Source: Arthrobacter sp. MAHUQ-56
Lineage (GTDB): Bacteria > Actinomycetota > Actinomycetes > Actinomycetales > Micrococcaceae
Direction of reading: 5' to 3'
NCBI RefSeq assembly: GCF_019710585.1
Contig: NZ_JAIFZQ010000007.1
Location: 62,001-126,000 of the forward strand
Length of the DNA: 64,000 nucleotides
Made by a program: the position numbers and the translations under genes. The notes under the pieces are model-generated. The model was not told the DNA's origin. It saw only the letters and a program-made list of their open reading frames with translations, and did no database searches. Shown one piece after another: positions 54,312 to 61,960 of this stretch; position 1 is the stretch's first letter; each line of letters begins with the position of its first letter.

Positions 54312-54645
54312 TTTGCTGGGCACCGCCGTGCATGATCCCGACGGCGGGTGGCTGGGCAGGGTGGCCGACGCCCGGTTCGTCCTGGACGGCACCCCGCGCC
54401 AACTGCTGGCGGAGCCGCGGCTGCTGGGACTTGTGGTCAGCCCGCACAGCGTGGCCTCGTTCCTGGGGTACGAGCGCACCGGACTGACCCAACCCTGGCC
54501 GCTGGCGAACCTGCTGCGCTGGCGGCACCGGGGTTCGTTCCTGGTGATGTGGGAGGACATCGCCATGATTGGTGCCGGTTCCGTGCGCCTCCGGCCAGGA
54601 TTCATCAGGTACAACCCACAGCTTGACGACCGGGGGCAGGAATAG
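54298..54645 (+). CDS. PRC-barrel-like protein 2 of the NRAMP-like cassette
   Basis: A 115-residue protein starting VILGDLLGTAVHDPDGGWLG, RVADARFVLDG, which matches the PRC-barrel beta core; then LLGLVVSPHSVASFLGYER and IAMIGAGSVRLRPGF. GTG start, preceded by GGGAGG, inside the end of the previous gene, so the two PRC-like proteins are likely made in fixed ratio. Last gene of the four-gene cassette. Cytoplasmic by absence of a signal. Confidence 0.72.
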   Translation: MILGDLLGTAVHDPDGGWLGRVADARFVLDGTPRQLLAEPRLLGLVVSPHSVASFLGYERTGLTQPWPLANLLRWRHRGSFLVMWEDIAMIGAGSVRLRPGFIRYNPQLDDRGQE

Positions 54646-54791
54646 CCGGGTTGTACGGCGTGGTAATGCGCGGCGGCAATGTCATGTAGTGTGGAACCTG
54701 TTGTTGTGTTTATGCAGTTGGTAGTTCAGGCAGTACGCGCGGTCGGAAGTCCGCGTTCTTCTGAAGTAGCGGTTTTTGAACACCCCACGCC

Positions 54792-54821
54792 GGAGGGCCC
54801 GAAAGTCGGGATTTTCCCTCC
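54792..54821 (+). promoter_or_regulatory. Nested hairpin in the cspA leader
   Basis: GGAGGG (54792-54797) pairs with CCCTCC (54816-54821), enclosing CCCGA-AAG-TCGGG (54798-54810). It ends 22 bases before the cspA start, next to the GAAGGA ribosome site. Cold-shock mRNAs commonly carry temperature-responsive leaders; this is a plausible part of one. Confidence 0.5.
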
Positions 54822-54843
54822 ACCTTCACGAAGGACAAAAATA

Positions 54844-55047
54844 ATGGCTACTGGTACCGTCAAATGGTTTAACGCTGAAAAGGGCTTCGGCTTCATCTCC
54901 CCGGACGACTCCTCACAGGATGTTTTCGCGCACTACTCCGCGATCAACTCCAACGGCTTCCGCTCCCTCGAAGAGAACCAGAAGGTTTCCTTCGACACCG
55001 AGCAGGGCCCCAAGGGTCCCCAGGCCACCAACATCCAGGCTCTCTAA
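54844..55047 (+). CDS. cspA: Cold-shock protein (CspA family)
   Basis: A 67-residue single cold-shock domain, the normal family size. RNP1-like [19 protein letters not shown] and RNP2-like DVFAHYSAI are both intact, as is the closing [18 protein letters not shown]. It binds single-stranded RNA or DNA and melts RNA structure. GAAGGA is nine bases upstream of the ATG. A leader of at least 150 bases with hairpins and a strong Rho-independent terminator downstream show a stand-alone transcript, typical of regulated csp genes. Confidence 0.96.
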   Translation: MATGTVKWFNAEKGFGFISPDDSSQDVFAHYSAINSNGFRSLEENQKVSFDTEQGPKGPQATNIQAL

Positions 55048-55078
55048 TTCCTTAGGGTTCCGGGACCGTTAGGTTTCC

Positions 55079-55116
55079 AAGCAGGGCTTGCCGTTCATCG
55101 GCAGGCCCTGCTTTTT
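55079..55116 (+). terminator. Rho-independent terminator of cspA
   Basis: AAGCAGGGCTTGCCG (55079-55093), loop TTCAT, CGGCAGGCCCTGCTT (55099-55113), followed by a T run. Stem of 15 pairs with one G-T wobble. Confidence 0.9.
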
Positions 55117-55117
55117 G

Positions 55118-55531
55118 TTAACCCGGCTTAGCCATAACCGGCCCGTGACCGCATAAGCGGCGCTGGGCAGCAACGGTTATGCGGTGCGGGGCCGCCCTCA
55201 GGCCGGGCCCCATAGTCCGTGAGGCGGGAATGTCTGTCGTCTCGACAAAATTCAGTTGAAGGAGCAAGCTAAAAGTGCGTCCGCCTTACGCGTCCTAACC
55301 CCGCGTGAGGGACGGCGTGTGGAATAGATTCCAGCCCTGCGCGCACCAGTTGGGGTGGTGCAGGTCCGGCATGAGAGTGCCGGTTCCGGCTGCCAGCGCC
55401 CCGAGAGCCCAGGCGGCCGGTATCTCTACCGAAAAAAACCCTGGCCGTTTCGGCCCATCAGGCAATGTGCTGAACGGTCAGAGCCGTGTGCACCGGCCAC
55501 TGCGGCCGGACGCATCCGAGAAAGCATTGCT
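55118..55531 (+). promoter_or_regulatory. Long leader/intergenic region before the cupredoxin gene
   Basis: No sizeable gene is supported in about 410 bases. Three related segments, CATAACCG (55133-55140), CCGCATAA (55149-55156) and CGGTTATGCGG (55174-55184), can form alternative pairings. Further on, GAAGGAG (55258-55264) precedes a seven-codon frame from GTG 55275 to TAA 55298, a possible leader peptide. The stretch just before the cupredoxin start contains no good ribosome site. Confidence 0.4.
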
Positions 55532-56485
55532 ATGAAGCACATTCGGGGAACCAATCCCAGATTCAGAATGCTGGCGTTTATTGTTGCAGTCGCTGTTGCG
55601 CTGCTGGCTTCAGTAGCCGCAGCGGTCCCCGCCTCGGCGGACGGGGGTGGCCACCGGACCTGGACGGTGCTGGTGGGCTCCGAGTCCCGCGACCAGGAGA
55701 TCCAGGGCATGGCTTTCCTCCCCTCGGAGATCTACATCAATGAGAGGGACAGCATCAGGTGGGAGGCGAACTCCGCGGAAATCCATACCGTGACATTCCT
55801 GGCGTCAGGGCAGTCACTGCAACCCTTCAATCCGTTCAATCCCGATGAGTTACTGAAGCGCGGACGGAGCAGTTATGACGGGCATTCGTATTACAACTCC
55901 GGCCTCCTTGCCAATGTGGACGTCCCTGGCTTCCCCGATGCGAGGAGCTACACGCTGACGTTCCCGCGGGAAGGCGATTTCACTTACTACTGCCTGGTCC
56001 ACGGCGAGATGATGAAGGGCACCGTCCACGTCCGGGAACAGGGCACTAAGTACCCGTACAGCCAGGCTGACTACGACAAGTCGGCGAGGGCCCAGGAGCG
56101 GTCCATCCTGCGGGACGGGCACCAGCTCGATGCCGCCCTGGCGCAGCAGGCCAGTAACCATCGGGTCATCGCAGGCGGTGACGACGGCGTGGCGATGGTC
56201 ATGCGCTTCGTCCGGCCCACCGTCACGGTTCACGTGGGTGAGACCGTCGTCTTTGCCAATACCGGGATGGGCGCTCCCCACACTGTCACGTTTGGCGCCG
56301 AACCGGCCAACATCTTCGCCCCGTCCGGCGACCGGTCCCATTTCACCGGGGGAGACCTCAACTCCGGAATCATGTGGCCCGGCGATGAGTTTGCTGTGAC
56401 GTTCCAGGCAAAGGGAACGTTCGAGTACATCTGCGCACTCCATGACTACATGGGCATGGTGGGCGAGGTGAAGGTCGTCGGCTGA
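55532..56485 (+). CDS. Secreted protein with two cupredoxin domains
   Basis: A 317-residue exported protein. A signal peptide (LAFIVAVAVALLASVAAAVP, cleavage after ASA near residue 36) is followed by two plastocyanin/azurin-like domains. Domain 1 has type-1 copper ligands His85 (EIHTVTF), Cys154, His157 and Met161 (YYCLVHGEMM). Domain 2 has His250 (APHTVTF), Cys301, His304 and Met307 or 309 (EYICALHDYMGM). Both sites look complete, so a two-copper electron carrier or copper-handling protein outside the cell is likely. No oxidase gene is adjacent. A strong hairpin follows the stop. Confidence 0.88.
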   Translation: MKHIRGTNPRFRMLAFIVAVAVALLASVAAAVPASADGGGHRTWTVLVGSESRDQEIQGMAFLPSEIYINERDSIRWEANSAEIHTVTFLASGQSLQPFNPFNPDELLKRGRSSYDGHSYYNSGLLANVDVPGFPDARSYTLTFPREGDFTYYCLVHGEMMKGTVHVREQGTKYPYSQADYDKSARAQERSILRDGHQLDAALAQQASNHRVIAGGDDGVAMVMRFVRPTVTVHVGETVVFANTGMGAPHTVTFGAEPANIFAPSGDRSHFTGGDLNSGIMWPGDEFAVTFQAKGTFEYICALHDYMGMVGEVKVVG

Positions 56486-56499
56486 CGCCTTTTCCAGCG

Positions 56500-56537
56500 A
56501 CGGTCCGGTAGGGGGTTGCCCCCGGCCGGACCGTTTG
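56500..56537. terminator. Hairpin between the cupredoxin and gluconate regulator genes
   Basis: ACGGTCCGG (56500-56508) pairs perfectly with CCGGACCGT (56526-56534); inside, GGGGG (56511-56515) pairs with CCCCC (56519-56523). A short TTT follows. It sits between convergent genes and probably ends both transcripts. Confidence 0.65.
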
Positions 56538-56562
56538 CGTTATGCCGGGCCAGTCCAGGCGG

Positions 56563-57297
56563 TCAGTGCAGCCCCATAGCCTCGCGCACCTCGTCGAGGA
56601 TGTGGTGCATGGCCCGTTCCGCTACCGCGGTATCGCCACGGGACACGGCGGCGGCAACATCCTCGTGCGCCTGGAGCGCCTCCTTGCGCGGCTTGAACGG
56701 CATGAGCCCCTGCTGCGTCCGGCTGGTCAGGACCTCCGCCACCATGCCTTCGAGGGCGCGGAACATCTCGTTGCCGCAGCTCCGCAGCAGCAGTTGGTGG
56801 AAAGCTATGTCTGCGGCCAGGAAAGCCTGGAGGTCACCGGCCTCGCCCAGGCGCCTCAGGTCGGCAGCCAGCGAGACAAGCTGCGCACGCTCGGCAGCGC
56901 TCGCCCGGCGGGCCGCGCCGGCAGCGGCAATTGGTTCGACGGCGATGCGCAGCTCGGTGAGGCTGCTGTACTGCAGCTCCCGCCGGTCCGAGGCCAGCCG
57001 CCACCGCACCAGCTTCGGGTCAAAAACGTTCCACAGGGTCGGCTCCTGCACCACGATGCCGACCCGCCGCCGCGAATAGACCAGGTTCATCGACTCCAGG
57101 ACCTTCATGGTGTCCCGGGCCACCGTGCGGGAAATCCCGTACTCCTGCTGCAGTCCTTCCAGCGTGAGGCGGGTGCCCGGGGCAAGGCCGCGGGATGCGA
57201 TGGCTACCCCCAGCGCATCAAGAACCCGGCCCTGCATGGCAGGCGACAACCCGCCGTCCTGCACTTCATCGCCGTCCTGGACTGTCGCCGTCGACAT
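56563..57297 (-). CDS. GntR/FadR-family regulator of gluconate use
   Basis: A 244-residue regulator. The winged helix contains RVLDALGVAIASRGLAPGTR, LTLEGLQQEYGISRTVARD and VLESMNLVYSRRRVGI. The C-terminal FCD effector domain has ELRIAVEPIAAAGAARRA, LAADIAFHQLLLRSCGNEMF and AHEDVAAAVSRGD. It is divergent from the gluconokinase/permease operon with palindromes between, so repression relieved by gluconate or a phosphorylated product is expected. GGGGAGAAA upstream supports the ATG. Confidence 0.9.
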   Translation of the reverse strand: MSTATVQDGDEVQDGGLSPAMQGRVLDALGVAIASRGLAPGTRLTLEGLQQEYGISRTVARDTMKVLESMNLVYSRRRVGIVVQEPTLWNVFDPKLVRWRLASDRRELQYSSLTELRIAVEPIAAAGAARRASAAERAQLVSLAADLRRLGEAGDLQAFLAADIAFHQLLLRSCGNEMFRALEGMVAEVLTSRTQQGLMPFKPRKEALQAHEDVAAAVSRGDTAVAERAMHHILDEVREAMGLH

Positions 57298-57378
57298 TTT
57301 CTCCCCGTTCCCTTACGCGCCGCTGCGCCTTCCCAGAATACCCGCAGGAGCGTCAAAGGTATGACTTGTGACACGCAA

Positions 57379-57389
57379 AGATAGTATCT
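57379..57389. promoter_or_regulatory. GntR operator candidate 1
   Basis: Perfect palindrome AGATA-G-TATCT. The GATAGTA core resembles the corynebacterial gluconate-repressor site as I recall it. Between the divergent gntR and gntK starts. Confidence 0.5.
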
Positions 57390-57399
57390 ATGGACGAAA

Positions 57400-57412
57400 A
57401 AGGTGATACCTT
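57400..57412. promoter_or_regulatory. GntR operator candidate 2
   Basis: Perfect inverted repeat AAGGT-GAT-ACCTT, centred 22 bases from candidate 1, i.e. about two helical turns, suggesting cooperative occupancy by the same regulator. Confidence 0.5.
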
Positions 57413-57488
57413 ATCGCGTAGCCCAATCGAGACAGGGCCCGTAACGCGCTTCTTCCAAAGCCAAAGACGTCTTCTCCGGAGGTATGAC

Positions 57489-58034
57489 ATGCAGTATCCA
57501 GCCACGCACCTGGTGGTCATGGGCGTTGCCGGTTCCGGCAAATCCACCCTGGCCGCGGCCCTTTCCCAGCAGCTGGGCTGGGCCTGCGCGGAGGCGGACG
57601 AGTTCCACCCCGCAGCCAACATCGCCAAGATGTCCCAGGGCGTTCCCCTCCAGGATGAAGACCGCTGGCCGTGGCTGCAGCAGATCCGGGACTGGATGAC
57701 AGCCCGAGCCGTCGGGGGCCAGAGCACGGTACTTACCTGTTCCGCACTCAAGCAGAGCTACCGGGAACTCCTTTCCCAAGCCGCAGGCCGGGTGCTCTTC
57801 CTCCATCTCGACGGCGGAGCCGACCTGATCAGCCAGCGCATGGAGGGCCGCGAAGGCCACTTCATGCCGCCCACCCTGCTGCCCAGCCAGCTGGCCACCC
57901 TGGAGCCGCTCACCGCACAGGAGCTCGACGCCGGCAGCCTCCGCCTGGACATCTCGCGCTCACCCGACGAGCTGGTTGCCACCGTCGTCAACGCCCTTAG
58001 CCTCCCCGCCGGCCAGGCGCCCCAGGCGTCCTGA
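57489..58034 (+). CDS. gntK: Gluconokinase
   Basis: A 181-residue P-loop kinase phosphorylating gluconate at C6. The Walker A is VVMGVAGSGKSTLAAALS, followed by the gluconokinase signature EADEFHPAANIAKMSQGVPL, DEDRWPWL, CSALKQSYRELL and HFMPPTLLPSQLATLE. Length is typical. CGGAGG before the chosen ATG supports it; an earlier in-frame ATG at 57390 would lie within the operator region. First gene of a gntK-gntP operon with a 36-base gap. Confidence 0.94.
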   Translation: MQYPATHLVVMGVAGSGKSTLAAALSQQLGWACAEADEFHPAANIAKMSQGVPLQDEDRWPWLQQIRDWMTARAVGGQSTVLTCSALKQSYRELLSQAAGRVLFLHLDGGADLISQRMEGREGHFMPPTLLPSQLATLEPLTAQELDAGSLRLDISRSPDELVATVVNALSLPAGQAPQAS

Positions 58035-58070
58035 CCCCCCTGATCCCCAACCCTGTTTCAAAGGAGAACC

Positions 58071-59474
58071 ATGACCATCGAAGGATGGACCCAGACGCTG
58101 GGCGCAGGACCGCTGCTGCTCATCGCCGCGGCAGCGATTCTTGTGCTGCTGTTCCTCATCATCCGGCTGCGGATGCACGCCCTCATCGCGCTGATCCTCA
58201 TCAGCCTCGCCACCGCCTTCGCCACCGGCATCCCCGCCAACAAGGTGGTCCCGGTCCTGGTGGACGGCTTCGGCACCACCCTCGGCACAGTGGCGCTGCT
58301 GGTGGGCCTGGGCGCGATGCTCGGCCGCATCGTGGAAACCAGCGGCGGCGCCAAGGTCCTGGCGGACTACCTCATCGGCGTGTTCGGTGAAAAGCGCGCC
58401 CCCTTCGCGCTGGGCCTGGCCTCACTGATCTTCGGCTTCCCCATCTTCTTCGACGCCGGCCTGGTGGTCATGCTGCCCGTGGTCTTCGCAGTTGCCCACC
58501 GCTTGGGCGGGGGAGTGCTGCGGTATGGGCTGCCCGCCGCCGGCGCCTTCTCCGTGATGCACATCTTCCTGCCGCCGCACCCCGGCCCGGTCTCCGCCGC
58601 CGCCTTCTTTGACGCGAACGTCGGACTCGTCCTGATCGCCGGCCTGATCACGGCCATCCCCACCTGGTACGTCACCGCCTACCTCTACGGCCTGTACACC
58701 GGCAAGAAGCTCGTCCTGCCCGTGCCCGAAATCCTGGGCCACGCCAGTGCCGAGGCCGAGGCGCACCCGCCGAAGTTCCGCACCATCATCGGGCTGCTGC
58801 TGCTGCCGCTGGTGCTGATCTTCCTCAACACGGGCCTGAACACCCTGGCGTCCTCCGGGGCACTGGATGAATCCGTCAAGAAGGAACAGTGGTTCCAGGT
58901 CCTCCGCACCATCGGCGAAACCCCGGTGGCGCTGCTGATCGCCGTCCTCGCAGCGCTGTTCGTCCTGGGCACCCGCCGCGGCCGGGACGCCACCGCCATG
59001 GAGAAGCTGCTCGAGTCCTCGCTGGGACCGGTCTGCTCCGTCATCCTCATCACCGGCGCCGGCGGCATGTTCGGTGGTGTGCTGCGCACCTCCGGCATCG
59101 GCAAGGCGCTGGCTGACGTGCTGGGCAACGTGGGTATCCCGCTGATCCTGGCAGGGTTCCTGATCTCCGCCATCCTGCGCATTGCCCAGGGCTCGGCAAC
59201 GGTCGCACTGACCACCACCGCAGGCCTTATCGCCCCCGCCGTCGCCGCGGGCGGGCTGAACGGCATGCAGGTCGCCGCCATGGTCATCGCCGTGGCCGCC
59301 GGTTCCGTGGTGGTCTCCCACGTCAACGACTCCGGCTTCTGGCTGGTGGGCCGCTTCTTCGGGATGGACGTCAAGACCACGCTGAAGACCTGGACCGTCA
59401 TGGAGACGCTCATCGGCGTGATGGGCTTCGCCATCGCCGGCATGATCTTCCTGGTGGCCGGCCTGGCGGGCTGA
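58071..59474 (+). CDS. gntP: GntP-family gluconate:H+ symporter
   Basis: A 467-residue polytopic permease with about 12-14 hydrophobic segments. Family features include IRLRMHALIALILISLATAF, GFGTTLGTVALLVGLGAMLG, FGFPIFFDAGLVVMLPV, HIFLPPHPGPVSAAAFF and SHVNDSGFWLVGRFFGM. It imports gluconate for the kinase encoded just upstream. AAAGGAG lies before the ATG. A 16-pair hairpin with a GGAA loop follows the stop. Confidence 0.94.
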   Translation: MTIEGWTQTLGAGPLLLIAAAAILVLLFLIIRLRMHALIALILISLATAFATGIPANKVVPVLVDGFGTTLGTVALLVGLGAMLGRIVETSGGAKVLADYLIGVFGEKRAPFALGLASLIFGFPIFFDAGLVVMLPVVFAVAHRLGGGVLRYGLPAAGAFSVMHIFLPPHPGPVSAAAFFDANVGLVLIAGLITAIPTWYVTAYLYGLYTGKKLVLPVPEILGHASAEAEAHPPKFRTIIGLLLLPLVLIFLNTGLNTLASSGALDESVKKEQWFQVLRTIGETPVALLIAVLAALFVLGTRRGRDATAMEKLLESSLGPVCSVILITGAGGMFGGVLRTSGIGKALADVLGNVGIPLILAGFLISAILRIAQGSATVALTTTAGLIAPAVAAGGLNGMQVAAMVIAVAAGSVVVSHVNDSGFWLVGRFFGMDVKTTLKTWTVMETLIGVMGFAIAGMIFLVAGLAG

Positions 59475-59494
59475 CGCAGCACGCTTGGGAGCGG

Positions 59495-59530
59495 GGCGGG
59501 GCGGCTGGTGGGAACACCGGCCGCCCCGCC
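59495..59530 (+). terminator. GC-rich hairpin after gntP
   Basis: A 16-pair stem (59495-59510 with 59515-59530) closed by a GGAA loop of GNRA type, with one T-G wobble. No T run follows, so termination may be partial, allowing some read-through into the SDR gene. Confidence 0.6.
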
Positions 59531-59584
59531 GTCGTTATCCCCAAAGCCACCGTCACCGGAAAGAACCGACCAAAGGACACCCCC

Positions 59585-60409
59585 TTGACTCCTCGCACCA
59601 TTGTGATCACCGGCGCCAGCGACGGCATCGGAGCGGCAGCCGCACGGACGCTGGCCACGGCGGGGGAGCAGGTGGTCGTCGTTGGCCGGTCTCCCGGGAA
59701 GACCCGCGCTCTGGCCGCGGAGCTCGGCGCGGACCACTACGTGGCCGACTTCGCCGACCTTGCGCAGGTCCGCGATCTTGCGGAAAAGCTGAAATCCAAC
59801 TACCCGCACATCGACGTGCTCGCCAACAACGCCGGCGGCATGATGGGCAAGCGCACGCTCACCGTGGACGGCAACGAGCTGACATTCCAGGTCAACCACC
59901 TGGCGCCCTTCCTGCTCACCAGTCTCCTGGTGGACACGCTGACCGCCAGCCAGGCGAAGATCATCAATACCGCCAGCCACGCCAACTTCCACGGCAAGCT
60001 GAATCTTTCCGACCTCAACGCCGAACGCGGCTACAGCACCTACCGCGCGTACGGCACCGGCAAGCTCGCCAACATCCTGTTCACTTCCGAGCTGCACCGC
60101 CGCTTCCACGACCAGGGAATCACGACGGCGGCCTTCCACCCGGGCGTGGTCCGCACCAACTTCGCGGCGGACTCCCCGAGCCCCTTCCGGCATGCCTACA
60201 AGACCCTGCTGAACCGCTTCATGCTCAGCCCGGACCAGGGTGCCGACACCATGCTCTGGCTCATCAACGGCACCGCCGGCACCGACTGGATCTCCGGCGC
60301 CTACTACGCCAGGCGTGCCCTGGCCAAGGCCAACCCGCAGGCCTACGATGCCGAACTGGCGCGAGGGCTCTGGGAGAAGAGCGAACACCTGGTCGCCGCC
60401 CTCGTTTAG
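59585..60409 (+). CDS. Short-chain dehydrogenase/reductase
   Basis: A 274-residue classical SDR resembling the retinol-dehydrogenase/WW-oxidoreductase group. Cofactor loop VITGASDGIGAAAARTL, NNAGGMMG, catalytic Ser in NTASHANFHGK, and catalytic Tyr/Lys in RAYGTGKLAN, then AFHPGVVRTNF. Substrate unknown. The TTG start has AAAGGA eight bases upstream and matches the family N terminus; no ATG fits. It could be partly co-transcribed with gntP. Confidence 0.88.
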   Translation: MTPRTIVITGASDGIGAAAARTLATAGEQVVVVGRSPGKTRALAAELGADHYVADFADLAQVRDLAEKLKSNYPHIDVLANNAGGMMGKRTLTVDGNELTFQVNHLAPFLLTSLLVDTLTASQAKIINTASHANFHGKLNLSDLNAERGYSTYRAYGTGKLANILFTSELHRRFHDQGITTAAFHPGVVRTNFAADSPSPFRHAYKTLLNRFMLSPDQGADTMLWLINGTAGTDWISGAYYARRALAKANPQAYDAELARGLWEKSEHLVAALV

Positions 60410-60513
60410 CCGGACGCCGGTCCTGGAGCATTCGTGGCGGAAAGGCGTAACTTATGGACGCCGCAGCCGCCGCAATTCAGGTAAATCCCCGCGCTGCGGG
60501 CACCGCAGCGTCT

Positions 60514-61923
60514 TCATCCCTGCCGCGCCAGGGCCTCGCCGATGATCCGGGTGCCTTCCGGGTACGCGCCCGGGTTCGGGCCCGAGTAGTTGAGCCGGAT
60601 GAAGGCGCCGGCGGGCTCGGCCGGGAACCATTCCGTCCCGGCTGCGATGATCACGCCGGCGTCCTCGCAGTCGCGCACCAGCCGGGGCAGGTCCGTCCCG
60701 TCGGGTAGGCGCAGCCACAGATTCAGCCCGCCCTTGGGCAGGGCGTCGATGTGCGCCTGCGGGATATGCCCGCGGACGCTGGTGGCCAGCAGGTCGCGGC
60801 GTGACTGGAGCTGGTGGCGGAGGCTGCGCAGGTGCGTCTGCCATCCCGGCTGGGTCACCACGTCCAGGGCAGCGGCCTGCAGCAGGCCGCTGACGTACAT
60901 CGACTCCGCGGCGCGGTGGGCCAGGATGCGCTCCCGCGCCGGTCCGCGCGCGATGACCGCCGCGATCCGGATGGCCGTGGAAACGCTCTTGGTCAGCGAC
61001 CGGATGTAGACCACGTGGCCCGCGTCGTCCTGGGTGGCCAACGGCAGGGGGTCCGAGGTGATGCCGAAGTCGTGGGCCCAGTCGTCCTCCACCAGGAACG
61101 CGCCGTGCCGCCGCACCACCTCCAGGATCTCTCCGCCGCGGCCGCGCGACCACTGCGCGCCGGTGGGGTTCGCGTAGTTCGGCTGGGCATAGAACGCGCG
61201 GGCCCCCGATTCCGCGAAGGCCCGGTCGAGATCGTCCGGGTCCGGACCCTCCGGGCCGCTGGGTACCGGCACGGTCCGCACCCCGGTCTGGGCAGCGGCG
61301 AGGATCGCGCCCCAGTATGAGGGTGACTCCATCAGCAGCGGCTGCCCTGCTCCCACCAGGGCCCGGAAGATCGAGCTGAGCCCGCTTTGGCTTCCGGGCA
61401 GCACGATCACGTCATTCGCTGCCGGGGGAGTGACGCCCACCGGAGTCGCCTGCCCCAGTTCGTGGGCGAACCACTGCTGCAGTTCCGGCATCCCGGCGGC
61501 AGGTGGCCGGGACAGCGCGGCATCCCCGCGCGCCGCCCGGGCCAATGCTGTCCGGACCAGCCGCTCGGGCAGCAGTTCCCTGGCCGGGTACCCGGAGTGG
61601 AACCAGATGGAGTCGCTGGGCACGTTGCGCATGGTGCTTGACGACGGCGGCAGTGCGGACGACGGCGAGCGCAGTGCTGCCGTCTGCCAGCCATAGTCCA
61701 AGGGCCGCGCGGTCCGGACGGCACGGACGAAGGTGCCCACTCCGGGCCGGCTCTCGATCAGCCCCTGCGAGGTCAGCGCCTGCAGGGCCTTCTGCACCGT
61801 CACCGGGCTCGCCTGGTAATCAGCCACGAGGGAGCGGGTGGATGGCAGCCGCGCCCCGGGGGCGGCGCTGGAAATCCACTGCTTGAGTGCCAGAACGATC
61901 CGCGCACTGCTATCGTTATTCAT
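60514..61923 (-). CDS. MocR-type GntR regulator with aminotransferase domain
   Basis: A 469-residue fusion. Residues 1-75 are a GntR winged helix (ARLPSTRSLVADYQASPVTV, then QKALQALTSQGLIESRPGVG). From about 110 on it is a fold-type I PLP enzyme domain: VIVLPGSQSGLSSIFRAL, YAQPNYANPTGAQW, VEDDWAHDF and the PLP lysine in YIRSLTKSVSTAIR. MocR proteins use PLP as part of an effector sensor. Divergent from the EamA exporter it presumably controls, and its start codon is adjacent to an operator-like palindrome. Confidence 0.9.
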   Translation of the reverse strand: MNNDSSARIVLALKQWISSAAPGARLPSTRSLVADYQASPVTVQKALQALTSQGLIESRPGVGTFVRAVRTARPLDYGWQTAALRSPSSALPPSSSTMRNVPSDSIWFHSGYPARELLPERLVRTALARAARGDAALSRPPAAGMPELQQWFAHELGQATPVGVTPPAANDVIVLPGSQSGLSSIFRALVGAGQPLLMESPSYWGAILAAAQTGVRTVPVPSGPEGPDPDDLDRAFAESGARAFYAQPNYANPTGAQWSRGRGGEILEVVRRHGAFLVEDDWAHDFGITSDPLPLATQDDAGHVVYIRSLTKSVSTAIRIAAVIARGPARERILAHRAAESMYVSGLLQAAALDVVTQPGWQTHLRSLRHQLQSRRDLLATSVRGHIPQAHIDALPKGGLNLWLRLPDGTDLPRLVRDCEDAGVIIAAGTEWFPAEPAGAFIRLNYSGPNPGAYPEGTRIIGEALARQG

Positions 61924-61933
61924 GAAAGTACAT

Positions 61934-61945
61934 AGTAGCGCTACT
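61934..61945. promoter_or_regulatory. Palindrome between MocR and EamA genes
   Basis: AGTAGCGCTACT is a perfect 12-base palindrome 11 bases from the MocR start codon. An upstream AGTA (61927-61930, AAAGTACAT) adds a possible direct half-site. Likely bound by the MocR protein. It also argues against the farthest-upstream EamA start. Confidence 0.5.
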
Positions 61946-61960
61946 CTTCTTTCCCGCCCA

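Noticed and set aside
58685..60388. Minus-strand frame over gntP and the SDR gene
   Set aside because: Both plus-strand genes have complete motifs and ribosome sites; the opposite frame does not.
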